From positions 1 through 64,000 of the forward strand of contig NZ_SPFO01000006.1 of the NCBI RefSeq assembly GCF_005845035.1: a DNA stretch of 64,000 bases, read 5' to 3'. A program made the translations under genes and the position numbers. Positions within the stretch are counted from its first letter, which is position 1; each line of letters begins with the position of its first letter. Under the pieces are notes generated by a model. That model searched no databases. It worked only from the letters and a program-made list of their open reading frames with translations, and had not been told where the DNA came from. Positions 1 to 7,179 of the stretch are shown piece after piece. This stretch comes from Collinsella aerofaciens. Lineage in GTDB: Bacteria > Actinomycetota > Coriobacteriia > Coriobacteriales > Coriobacteriaceae.

Positions 1-46
1 GGCCGAAGCGCTTGGTGAGCCCGCGCGTCTCGAGCATGTAACCCAT
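1..46 (-). CDS. ABC transporter ATP-binding protein (N-terminal fragment)
   Basis: Only the first 15 codons lie in the window. They read MGYMLETRGLTKRFG, the typical first beta strand and A-loop region of an ABC ATPase. A ribosome binding site (AAAGGA) lies about 8 bases before the ATG. Substrate and partner permease are outside the window, so no specific function can be given. It is divergent from the phosphatidyltransferase gene at 435. Confidence 0.6.
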   Translation of the reverse strand, partial: MGYMLETRGLTKRFG

Positions 47-250
47 GGGTTCGTCCTTTCTCTTCCGGGCGCGCGGGCCGAGTCGCCGTGCCCGCGCGCC
101 TTGCCTTTCGGGTTCACCATCCATGGTGGGACGCGTTTCTAACGAAGCCGTAACGGCCGTTGGGCTCTTTTGGCGCCAGCCAATCTCGACCCGCACGCAT
201 TTGCTTAAAGCAACAACTTTCCCGATCGATGTAATCACCGAATCAAAACG

Positions 251-305
251 TGTACACCAGCCACCAAAGATGCCGAAAAATGTCGCTTTTGGAGGCTGAT
301 GTACA
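251..305. repeat. 18-bp imperfect inverted repeat, operator-like
   Basis: The left arm at 251-268 begins TGTACACCAGCC. The right arm at 288-305 reads in reverse complement TGTACATCAGCC and onward; 16 of 18 positions match across a 19-base loop. No T-tract follows, so a protein-binding site between the two divergent genes is more likely than a terminator. The binding protein is unknown. Confidence 0.45.
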
Positions 306-392
306 CAAATGCAGAATCCAGCGCAGCCCAGAGGCGCCCTCCACATGTCTGGACTCTCTATGGCTGCGCTGGATAGACATCGCCGGAACGGG

Positions 393-398
393 TATAGT
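393..398 (+). promoter_or_regulatory. -10 element for the phosphatidyltransferase gene
   Basis: TATAGT lies about 37 bases before the GTG start at 435. No clear -35 is visible. Its position argues against the longer upstream reading frame, because a transcript starting near 405 would not contain the earlier ATG codons. Confidence 0.4.
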
Positions 399-434
399 AT
401 CGAAAGTTTTGTCGTTAACCAGCGGGGGAGTCCT

Positions 435-1139
435 GTGGGCATCAAAAAGAAGATCAAAAAGGAGCTTATCGGCACTTCCGATTACCCGTCGAATAAGATC
501 TTTACGATCTCCAATTTCATCACCTTTACGCGCCTGATCCTCACCCTGGTATTTCTGTACCTGTTTGTGACGGATAACAACCGCGTCATCGCCATCGTTA
601 TCTACGCCGTTGCCGCCTCTACCGACTGGATGGACGGTCAAATCGCCCGCATGACTAAGACGGTCTCGTGGCTCGGCAAGGTCATGGACCCCATTTGCGA
701 CCGTGCGCTGCTGTTCACCGGCGTCTTGGGACTGGTGGTCCGCGGAGAGCTGCCCATCTGGGTCTGCGTGCTCATTATTGGCCGCGACATCTATCTGGGC
801 ATCGGCACGCTTATCGTGCGTCATTATCACCGTCGCCCCATCGATGTCGTCTTTCCCGGAAAGATTGCCACTGCGCTGCTCATGACCGGCTTCTCGCTCA
901 TGCTGCTCGGGTTCCCCGTTGTTGACGGCCTGCACCTTTTACCTTCAACCCTTACGGCCTTCCCGGGCCTCAACGGAAGCTCGGTGCCCCTCGGCATCTT
1001 CTTTGTGTACGGCGGCGTGATCTTCTCCATGCTCACGGCTGTCATCTACTCCATTAAGGGCGGAGTGGCCATAAAACAGGCTCTCGCGCATCCCGAGGAC
1101 GAGGACATCGACTTTCTGAACCCTGAAATCGAAGACTGA
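435..1139 (+). CDS. CDP-alcohol phosphatidyltransferase (PgsA/cardiolipin synthase-like)
   Basis: An integral membrane enzyme of about 234 residues that transfers a phosphatidyl group from a CDP-lipid to an alcohol. The family signature D-G-x2-A-R-x8-G-x3-D-x3-D is complete (DWMDGQIAR ... GKVMDPICD), followed by several hydrophobic segments. I chose the GTG at 435 because a GGGGGAG ribosome binding site precedes it and the promoter-like -10 lies just upstream; the frame is open back to 309 without such signals. A second family member, more like classical PgsA, is at 21421-22059. The two probably use different acceptors, but the acceptor here (glycerol phosphate, phosphatidylglycerol or inositol phosphate) cannot be read from the sequence. 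Confidence 0.8.
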   Translation: MGIKKKIKKELIGTSDYPSNKIFTISNFITFTRLILTLVFLYLFVTDNNRVIAIVIYAVAASTDWMDGQIARMTKTVSWLGKVMDPICDRALLFTGVLGLVVRGELPIWVCVLIIGRDIYLGIGTLIVRHYHRRPIDVVFPGKIATALLMTGFSLMLLGFPVVDGLHLLPSTLTAFPGLNGSSVPLGIFFVYGGVIFSMLTAVIYSIKGGVAIKQALAHPEDEDIDFLNPEIED

Positions 1140-1205
1140 TTCGTTGGGGTATGATTACGTACGGTTCATTATTTGCGGCACGTCCGCGATAAGTTAGGGG
1201 TTGTC

Positions 1206-1640
1206 ATGGACAACATGGTTAACAATATGCCTCAGAATGATAAGACTGCTGACGCTACCTGCGTATTCCGCGTGCCTTCAAGCGACGTCACCGTTCCTGA
1301 CCTCATGGCCAACGTGCGCATCACCGCCCCCGTTCTGTCCATCGTCAAGGGTCCGCAGACGGGTGCCGCTTTTGAGCTCGAGGACGACGTGACCACCATT
1401 GGCCGCGATCCCGCGAACGGCATCTTCCTCAACGACATGACTGTTTCGCGCAGCCACGCGCGCATTATTCGCGAGGGCCTCGGCGCTCGCATCGAGGACT
1501 TGGGATCGCTCAATGGCACCTGGGTCGACGGTGCCATCGTCAATGCAGCCCCGCTGCACGACGGTTCTTCCGTTCAGATCGGTACGTTTACGCTCATCTA
1601 CCACGAGAGCACGCCGGAGCGCATCGAAACCGGTGAGTAG
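1206..1640 (+). CDS. garA: FHA-domain protein, GarA/OdhI-like phospho-switch
   Basis: About 144 residues. The C-terminal half is a forkhead-associated domain with the expected GRDPANGIFL, VSRSHARI and LGSLNGTWV blocks. The N-terminal tail contains DATCVFRV, which closely resembles the ETTSVFRA phosphothreonine motif of mycobacterial GarA and corynebacterial OdhI. In those bacteria a Ser/Thr kinase phosphorylates this site, the FHA domain folds back on it, and control of 2-oxoglutarate and glutamate enzymes is switched off. The ATG at 1206 follows an AGGGG site. The next gene is an FtsR-like MerR regulator, the same order as odhI-ftsR in Corynebacterium, which supports the call. The partner enzymes in this organism are unknown. 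Confidence 0.75.
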   Translation: MDNMVNNMPQNDKTADATCVFRVPSSDVTVPDLMANVRITAPVLSIVKGPQTGAAFELEDDVTTIGRDPANGIFLNDMTVSRSHARIIREGLGARIEDLGSLNGTWVDGAIVNAAPLHDGSSVQIGTFTLIYHESTPERIETGE

Positions 1641-1643
1641 GGC

Positions 1644-2522
1644 ATGGCCGAACGCAACTATCTGAGTATCGGCCAAGTCGTCAACCTACTTCGAGGCGCA
1701 TACCCCGATCTTTCGAACTCAAAAATAAGATTTCTAGAGGATGAGGGGCTCATTACCCCTCATCGTACGCCTAAGGGATACCGTCAGTACTCCAAGGAGG
1801 ACGTTGATCGCCTGGAAGTCATTCTGCACTTACAGAAGACTCGCTACATGCCGCTCAACGTGATTAAGCAGCGCTTGGAAAACGCCACGGACCTGTCAAC
1901 GCTCGCCTACGAGGTGGGCTTGCTTTCCGATGTTCCACTCAAGACGGAGCCCAAGGAGACTAAGCAAAAGCTGCATCCCATCGAGACCATTCCCGATATG
2001 CTGGGCGTCGAGATTTCGTTTATCCGCTCGCTCGCCGAGAACGACCTCATTCGCATCATCAAGAGTCCGCAAAATCGTGAGCTCGTCGATGGCCGAGATT
2101 TCCCGATCATCCGCTACTGCTCCGAGCTGTCACGCTTCCATATCGAGCCGCGCAACCTGCGTCAGTACGTGTCTTCCGCCAACCGCGAGTCCTCGATGTT
2201 TGAGCAGGTGCTCGTGAGCATGCTCGGAATGGATACCTCCGATGACGAGCGCGACGCCAAGCTCGAGCGTGCGTTTAAGAAGCTTCACGACCTAACGGAA
2301 GGTGTGCACACCGCACTGCTCAAGAACCGCGTTTTTGAGTCGCTCAACGCCGTGGTCGAGGACGCCGACATCGATGCACTCGATGAGGAAATCACTCGTT
2401 CCGAGTCCACCAAGGCCAAAAACGAAGAGATAGCTGCGCCGGCTTCACACGAGGATTCGCTCGTAAAGCCGCTCAAGGTCGTCGCCCCTTCGCAATCCGG
2501 AACCGCCACCGCGGGCAAATAA
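1644..2522 (+). CDS. ftsR: MerR-family regulator, FtsR-like
   Basis: 292 residues. The N-terminal winged helix-turn-helix (SIGQVVNLLRG, IRFLEDEGLITP, GYRQYSKEDVDRL) is clearly MerR type, but the protein is much longer than classical MerR and lacks an obvious metal-binding loop. Length and position directly after a GarA-like gene match actinobacterial FtsR, an activator of ftsZ in Corynebacterium. A second helix-turn-helix-like stretch near residues 100-160 (ETIPDMLGVEISFIRSLAEN) fits the two-part build of that family. It starts 3 bases after the FHA stop codon, so the two are probably co-transcribed. The target genes here are inferred only. Confidence 0.7.
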   Translation: MAERNYLSIGQVVNLLRGAYPDLSNSKIRFLEDEGLITPHRTPKGYRQYSKEDVDRLEVILHLQKTRYMPLNVIKQRLENATDLSTLAYEVGLLSDVPLKTEPKETKQKLHPIETIPDMLGVEISFIRSLAENDLIRIIKSPQNRELVDGRDFPIIRYCSELSRFHIEPRNLRQYVSSANRESSMFEQVLVSMLGMDTSDDERDAKLERAFKKLHDLTEGVHTALLKNRVFESLNAVVEDADIDALDEEITRSESTKAKNEEIAAPASHEDSLVKPLKVVAPSQSGTATAGK

Positions 2523-2562
2523 CAGCTGCCGCTTATCCGGCAACCCATTGAAAGGTCATGCA

Positions 2563-3093
2563 ATGTACGACTTCGAATCTCAAATCGTCGACATCCCCGA
2601 CTATCCCGAGCCCGGAGTCATCTTTAAAGACATCACGCCGCTCTTTGGCAATCCCGAAGCGCTCAAAGCCATGACCAATGCCCTCGCCGAGCACTTTGCC
2701 GGCATGGGAATCACCAAGGTCGTGGGTCCCGAGGCTCGCGGCTTTATGGTTGGCGTACCGGTGGCTGTAGCACTTGGCGCCGGCTTTGTTCCCGCACGTA
2801 AACCGGGCAAGCTGCCGCGCGAGACCGTAAGCCAGAGCTACGAGCTCGAGTACGGAACGGATTCCATTGAGATCCATGCCGACGCTATCAGCTCTAAAGA
2901 TACCGTGTTGATTCTAGACGACTTGATCGCGACGGGCGGAACCGTCGAGGCAACAGGTAAACTGGTGCGAGATATGGGCGCAAAGCTTATCGGTTACGGT
3001 TGTATACTTGAGCTTGCGTTTCTCAACCCGCGCGAGAAGCTCACGCCGTCTGATGACGATGTGGAGCTCTTTAGCCTGGTGACGGTAGACTAG
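2563..3093 (+). CDS. apt: Adenine phosphoribosyltransferase
   Basis: A 176-residue cytoplasmic purine salvage enzyme that makes AMP from adenine and PRPP. The PRPP-binding motif VLILDDLIATGGT lies near residue 118, and the N-terminal FKDITPLF block is typical of Apt. Length is normal for the family. The ATG at 2563 has AAAGG seven bases upstream; the frame extends five codons further back to a TTG without a better site. It sits 40 bases after the MerR-type gene and may be read from the same transcript. Confidence 0.92.
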   Translation: MYDFESQIVDIPDYPEPGVIFKDITPLFGNPEALKAMTNALAEHFAGMGITKVVGPEARGFMVGVPVAVALGAGFVPARKPGKLPRETVSQSYELEYGTDSIEIHADAISSKDTVLILDDLIATGGTVEATGKLVRDMGAKLIGYGCILELAFLNPREKLTPSDDDVELFSLVTVD

Positions 3094-3125
3094 CCGTTAC
3101 CCTTAGTTACTGGAAAGGAAGCTAC

Positions 3126-4253
3126 ATGCGCACAGCAAACACGCACAAAAACATGGCACGCTGCGCTGCTACGGCAACCCTCGCTTGTGTTTTGGGCTTG
3201 GGCCTCGCGGCTCCTGCCTACGCCGATACCGCATCCGACCTTGCCGCTGCTCGTACGAAACTCGAGCAGATCGGCACCCAAACCCAGCAGATTTACGATG
3301 AGCTCGCCACGCAGACGCAGGCGCTCGATCAGACTGCCGGCGAGATCACGCAAAAGCAGCAGGAGATCGCCGATGGTCAGGCCAAGCTCTCGACCTATGT
3401 CGCCGGCGAATACAAAACCGGCGGTCTGAGCCTGCTTCAGGTTCTGACGGGCGTCGATGACCTGAGCGATATGCTCAACCGTCTGTTCTACTACGGCATA
3501 GTTTCCGATAAGCAGGCTCAGACCATTCAAGAGGTCAAGGAGCTTAAGCAGCAGCTCACTGATAAGCAGGCCGAGCAAGAGAAGAACGTCGCCACCACGC
3601 AAAAGAAGGTCGACGAGCTTAACGCCCAGCAGGCTGAAGCCCAGAACGTCGTAAACTCCTTGGATTCGCAGCTGCAGGCCGAGCTTGCCGCAGAGGCCGA
3701 GGCCAACGCCGCGCTGCAGGCCGGCATCAACGCCAGCACCGCCGAGAAGGCCACGGTGAGCAACGAGACTGCCGGTACGACCGAGAACACCAACAACGGT
3801 GGTCAGACCAGCAATAACAACAACCAGGGCGGCAACACTCCGGCTCCTACGCCGGCACCTGCTCCGACGCCGCAGCCCTCTACGCCTGCTCCGGCTCCGA
3901 CGCCTTCTGCTCCGAGCCAGTCCGTCGATGGCGGTTCTGTTGTCTCGCGTGCATACAGCAAGCTTGGTTGCGCTTATTCCTGGGGCGGAATTGGCCCGAA
4001 CAGCTTCGACTGCTCTGGTTTTGTTAGCTATTGCCTCACTGGTCGCTATTGCCGCCTGGGCACCACGGGTACCTTTATGGGCTGGACGCGCGTCTCCGAT
4101 CCGCAGCCCGGTGACGTTGTGGTCAACTCGTACCACACCGGCATTTACATCGGTGGAGGTCAGATGATTCATGCTTCTGACTACAACACGGGTGTTATCA
4201 TCAGCTCCGTTGCCGCCGGCATGAACAACAACTATATCTTCGTGCGTTACTAA
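3126..4253 (+). CDS. Secreted NlpC/P60 peptidoglycan hydrolase with coiled coil
   Basis: 375 residues. A signal peptide (hydrophobic stretch near residues 15-28, likely cut after AYA) is followed by a long coiled coil (about 35-200, rich in Q, E, K and A). Then comes an Asn/Gly-rich and Pro/Ala/Thr-rich linker, and a C-terminal NlpC/P60 domain with the catalytic Cys in NSFDCSGFVSYC and the His in SYHTGIYIG. Known relatives (PcsB-like, RipA-like) cut stem peptides at division sites. The coiled coil suggests activation by a membrane partner such as FtsEX (inference). A GGAAAGGAAG ribosome binding site precedes the ATG and a terminator follows at 4279-4317. Confidence 0.85.
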   Translation: MRTANTHKNMARCAATATLACVLGLGLAAPAYADTASDLAAARTKLEQIGTQTQQIYDELATQTQALDQTAGEITQKQQEIADGQAKLSTYVAGEYKTGGLSLLQVLTGVDDLSDMLNRLFYYGIVSDKQAQTIQEVKELKQQLTDKQAEQEKNVATTQKKVDELNAQQAEAQNVVNSLDSQLQAELAAEAEANAALQAGINASTAEKATVSNETAGTTENTNNGGQTSNNNNQGGNTPAPTPAPAPTPQPSTPAPAPTPSAPSQSVDGGSVVSRAYSKLGCAYSWGGIGPNSFDCSGFVSYCLTGRYCRLGTTGTFMGWTRVSDPQPGDVVVNSYHTGIYIGGGQMIHASDYNTGVIISSVAAGMNNNYIFVRY

Positions 4254-4278
4254 GTCATCTTACACAGCGTGTGAATGT

Positions 4279-4317
4279 GGACCTCGTGGCTTTAAGTCGC
4301 GAGGTCCATTCTTTTTT
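4279..4317 (+). terminator. Rho-independent terminator after the NlpC/P60 gene
   Basis: GGACCTCG (4279-4286) pairs with CGAGGTCC (4300-4307) and is followed by a T-rich run (4309-4317). Confidence 0.85.
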
Positions 4318-4326
4318 CTCTAATCT

Positions 4327-4365
4327 TGTACGGCTATCTAGTATTCAAAACTAGATAGCCGTACA
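4327..4365. promoter_or_regulatory. Perfect 16-bp palindrome, operator upstream of degV
   Basis: TGTACGGCTATCTAGT (4327-4342) and its exact reverse complement (4350-4365) flank a 7-base spacer. There is no T-tract, and a separate terminator already lies upstream, so this is operator-like. Its right arm would cover the -35 region of the degV promoter (-10 at 4384-4389). It shares the 12-mer CAAAACTAGATA (4346-4357) with the region upstream of the DUF1836 gene (6009-6020, opposite strand). Confidence 0.65.
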
Positions 4366-4383
4366 TTCAGTTTGCAAGATGGC

Positions 4384-4389
4384 TATAAT
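4384..4389 (+). promoter_or_regulatory. -10 element of the degV promoter
   Basis: A consensus TATAAT lies 29 bases before the degV ATG. The expected -35 position falls on the right arm of the palindrome at 4350-4365 and matches the consensus poorly, which fits a regulated promoter. Confidence 0.6.
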
Positions 4390-4418
4390 TGTTGAGGAAC
4401 AATTAGAAAGGACCCTCT

Positions 4419-5285
4419 ATGAGCTGGGCACTTATCTCCGATTCAAGCTGTAACCTCCGCGATTGGCAACCGACCGCGCCCCATACCACCTTTGCATTTG
4501 CGCCCCTCAAAATTCGAGTGGGGGAGCGTGAATTCGTCGATGACCTTTCACTCGATGTTCATGAACTAAACTGCGCTGTTCAGGCGGAGACGAACGCTTC
4601 TTCGAGCGCTTGTCCCAGCGTAGGGGAGTGGGCCGAGCTCTTCAAATTGGCAGACAAGACCATCTGCATGCCGATCTCTGAGGGCGTGTCGGGCAGCTAC
4701 AACGCAGCAGCCACGGCTCGCGATATGGTTCTTGCCGAGGAGCCCGACCGGCAGATTCACCTAGTCAATTCGCGCGCAGCTGGCGGCAAAATGGACCTCA
4801 TTTTCTTGCTGTTCGACCGCTATCTTGCAAGCAATCCGGATGTCTCATTCGAGGACGCTTGCGCATACTTCGATAGCCTTGAGCAGAACAGCAAAATCCT
4901 CTTCAGCTTGTGCAATTACGAAAACCTGGCCAAAGCCGGACGTATCCCTAAGGCAGCCGGCGTCATTGCCAACAAGCTCAATATCCGCATTTTGGGCACG
5001 GCGAGCGAGGCCGGTAAAATCGAACTCGTCGGGCACACGCGTGGCGAAAAGAAGATGCTCAACAAGATCATCGATACCATGGAAGCCGAGGGTTTTACGG
5101 GCGGCGAGGTCGTCATCGACCATGTTGAGAACGAAGCTGGAGCCCAGGCGCTTACTGACCGCATAGTCGAGCATTGGCCCGGCTCCAAGACCATCATCAT
5201 GCCCTGCAACGGCCTAGATTCCTATTACGCCGAGATGCACGGCCTCATCATCGGCTACGGTATGGGCGTAGCTTCGGGCAAATAA
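4419..5285 (+). CDS. DegV-family fatty-acid-binding protein
   Basis: 288 residues with the two-domain DegV layout: an N-terminal strand ending in SDSSCNL, a central ISEGVSGSYNAA block that contacts the lipid head group, and a C-terminal IGYGMGV block. In Gram-positive bacteria these proteins carry fatty acids to or from the FakA kinase; some genomes hold several paralogues. AGAAAGGA precedes the ATG. The upstream palindrome and the convergent DUF1836 regulator, which carries a related sequence at its own promoter, suggest the two genes form a regulatory pair (inference). Confidence 0.85.
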   Translation: MSWALISDSSCNLRDWQPTAPHTTFAFAPLKIRVGEREFVDDLSLDVHELNCAVQAETNASSSACPSVGEWAELFKLADKTICMPISEGVSGSYNAAATARDMVLAEEPDRQIHLVNSRAAGGKMDLIFLLFDRYLASNPDVSFEDACAYFDSLEQNSKILFSLCNYENLAKAGRIPKAAGVIANKLNIRILGTASEAGKIELVGHTRGEKKMLNKIIDTMEAEGFTGGEVVIDHVENEAGAQALTDRIVEHWPGSKTIIMPCNGLDSYYAEMHGLIIGYGMGVASGK

Positions 5286-5301
5286 AGTCCAACCAAGCAA
5301 T

Positions 5302-5349
5302 AAAACGGGCGGGACAAAGCGACAGATGGCTCTTTGTCCCGCCCGTTTT
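5302..5349. terminator. Bidirectional terminator between degV and the DUF1836 gene
   Basis: Two 18-base arms (5302-5319 and 5332-5349, AAAACGGGCGGGACAAAG and its exact reverse complement) surround a 12-base loop. The A-run and T-run at the ends let it act in both directions. Its apical part resembles the hairpin at 8682-8732. Confidence 0.85.
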
Positions 5350-5358
5350 ATACGTCGG

Positions 5359-5970
5359 CTAGCTATTAAACCCGTTGAACTTGAGATAGCTCATCAAGTA
5401 AGCCTTCGAAACAAAGGATGAAACCGCGCTGCGCACAAGCAGCGACTCACGCGTTACCTGATGCGCCGTATCGGGAACCGGCGTCTGCTCGACAGAAAAC
5501 GCCGAACGAATCGATGCCTCGAGCTGATCGACCACATAATCAAAGGCCGTCGGGGCATCGTAGCTCAAACGCTGAATGTTAAAGAGTGCCTGCACCGCAG
5601 CAATAGGCAGCACCTGCTTAAAGATGCAGATAGCGATCAGGCGGGCAATCTGCTCGCGGCCATATTGCTTTCTGACCGGAGCAGGCACCAGGCCGACCTT
5701 CACGTAGTTATTGATCATCGATGGCGTAATGACAGGCTGCTCAACGCAAATGGACAGCGGCTCCATCCACAGTGCAACATACTCAATAACCTGGTCGCGA
5801 TAGAGCGTCACATTGGGCAACTGGTTATAGCGCGGCAGACTCAACGTATTGAGTTTGCGAACGATATCGGACTCAATAAATGCATCGGGCAGCACAGTGG
5901 GCTGAATATCCTCAGGCTTAATGCTGACCGACGAATCGGACATCGGAATAACGTGTTTAACGTGGTTCAT
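5359..5970 (-). CDS. DUF1836 family helix-turn-helix regulator
   Basis: 203 residues. The central part (LPRYNQLPNVTLYRDQVIEY, then ITPSMINNYVKVGLVPAPVR and YGREQIARLIAI) is the MerR-like DNA-binding fold of the DUF1836 family, whose targets are generally unknown. The ATG at 5970 is preceded by GGAGG six bases away; the frame is open further upstream to 6069 but without a ribosome binding site. It is convergent with degV. The promoter region carries CTAGATTATCTAG and the 12-mer shared with the degV operator, so autoregulation plus control of degV is a testable guess. Confidence 0.75.
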   Translation of the reverse strand: MNHVKHVIPMSDSSVSIKPEDIQPTVLPDAFIESDIVRKLNTLSLPRYNQLPNVTLYRDQVIEYVALWMEPLSICVEQPVITPSMINNYVKVGLVPAPVRKQYGREQIARLIAICIFKQVLPIAAVQALFNIQRLSYDAPTAFDYVVDQLEASIRSAFSVEQTPVPDTAHQVTRESLLVRSAVSSFVSKAYLMSYLKFNGFNS

Positions 5971-6002
5971 AAAGGTCCTCCGTTCATTATCTATATTGTA
6001 TT

Positions 6003-6020
6003 CTAGATTATCTAGTTTTG
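6003..6020 (-). promoter_or_regulatory. Operator-like palindrome in the DUF1836 promoter
   Basis: CTAGATTATCTAG (6003-6015) is a perfect 6+1+6 inverted repeat, and CAAAACTAGATA in reverse (6009-6020) is identical to bases in the degV palindrome. On the minus strand it lies between a weak -35 (ATGCAA) and a -10 (TACAAT) spaced 17 bases apart, so a bound protein would block RNA polymerase. Confidence 0.55.
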
Positions 6021-6045
6021 CATACCACATAGCCGACAAGAAAAT

Positions 6046-6079
6046 TGGCGGGACGGCGCACTGATGCATCGTCCCGCCA
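6046..6079 (-). terminator. Terminator of trxB
   Basis: TGGCGGGACG (6046-6055) pairs with CGTCCCGCCA (6070-6079). On the minus strand the hairpin is followed by ATTTTCTTGT. It lies just past the trxB stop codon and upstream of the DUF1836 promoter. Confidence 0.75.
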
Positions 6080-6126
6080 TTTTGTTAATTAATAACAACC
6101 TTACATAAGATATATTATCGTACTTA

Positions 6127-7062
6127 TCAGCGGAGAAACGCGTATGCGCTCGTTGCTGCTATGGCTCCGTCAGAAACGGCGGTCACAACCTGACGTAAGC
6201 GCTTGGAACGGATATCGCCAGCAGCAAATAGACCTGGCGTGCGGGTCGCCATGGATTCATCAGTCAAAATGCCGCCATCAGGCGCCAGATCGACAAGATG
6301 CTCAACAAGCTCGGTATGGGGTTGCGTCCCGGTAAAGACAAAGATGCCGAAAGAGCCGGGCTCAAATGACTCGGTATGAATTTCCCCGGATGAATTGTCC
6401 TTAAAGGCGATCGTCGTTGGCATGGCTTCGCCCGAGAGCTCCACAATACTAGTTTGGTACCTAACTGAAATATTATCTTTTGCAAGAACTTTTTGAACCA
6501 CACCATCGGGGGCACGGAACTGATCGCGGCGCAAAACGATGGTCACGCTGCTGGCGATTTCTGACAAGAACAGAGCTTCCTCGCAGGCAGCATTGCCGCC
6601 GCCGATGACAAAGACCTGCTTGCCGCGAAAGAACATGCCGTCGCACGTTGCGCAATACGAAACGCCGCGACCGCGATACGTATCCTCGCCAACAAAACCA
6701 GCAGATCGCGGCGTGGCACCCATGCAAGCGATAACGCTCGAGGCCAACGTATCGCCCAAATCGTAATGCACCGTAAACAGCGCTGTATCGGCATCGTAAT
6801 CGATACCCGTAACCATGCTCCATGTAACCTGTGCTCCCAGGCCTTCTGCATGCTGCTGAAAACGCTCGCCGAGTTCGGCGCCACTCAAGAGCGGAATGCC
6901 AGGATAGTTCTCGACCTCATTGGTTGAGGCGATCTGTCCGCCCGACATGCCCTGCTCAAAGACAGTCGTCGTTAGGTTGGCGCGCGCCGCATAAATGGCG
7001 CCAGCATAGCCCGCGGGGCCGCCGCCGATAATCGCAACATCGATTGACTGATCGGTAGTCAT
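6127..7062 (-). CDS. trxB: Thioredoxin-disulfide reductase
   Basis: A 311-residue flavoprotein that uses NADPH to reduce thioredoxin. The FAD-binding GGGPAG is near residue 13, the redox pair CATC is at 137-140, and the NADPH-binding GGGNAA is near 154; the C-terminal FAAGDIR block binds FAD. The length is normal. The start at 7062 was chosen because AGAGGA lies just upstream; an in-frame ATG-containing stretch of 16 codons further up lacks a site. No thioredoxin gene is adjacent. The gene is divergent from the glycosyltransferase at 7180. Confidence 0.93.
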   Translation of the reverse strand: MTTDQSIDVAIIGGGPAGYAGAIYAARANLTTTVFEQGMSGGQIASTNEVENYPGIPLLSGAELGERFQQHAEGLGAQVTWSMVTGIDYDADTALFTVHYDLGDTLASSVIACMGATPRSAGFVGEDTYRGRGVSYCATCDGMFFRGKQVFVIGGGNAACEEALFLSEIASSVTIVLRRDQFRAPDGVVQKVLAKDNISVRYQTSIVELSGEAMPTTIAFKDNSSGEIHTESFEPGSFGIFVFTGTQPHTELVEHLVDLAPDGGILTDESMATRTPGLFAAGDIRSKRLRQVVTAVSDGAIAATSAYAFLR

Positions 7063-7179
7063 GAAGAGTCCTCTCGTCGAAACGTTGTCGTTCTTTGCAC
7101 TCATACCCAAATTTACGTGAACGTGACACTCATGTACTACAATAATAAATCGCGTAACAAAGCTGAAGGGGAGTTATCG

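Larger units (their letters stand above)
47..434. other. Divergent intergenic region
   Basis: This 388-base gap separates the ABC ATPase start from the CDP-alcohol phosphatidyltransferase start. It holds an imperfect inverted repeat (251-305) and a promoter-like -10 (393-398). Reading frames across it have no ribosome binding site and no recognisable product. I see no RNA gene. Confidence 0.5.

Noticed and set aside
243..935. A 230-codon minus-strand frame opposite the phosphatidyltransferase
   Set aside because: The plus strand has a complete CDP-alcohol phosphatidyltransferase signature; the minus frame is His/Asp/Gly-rich and has no start signals.
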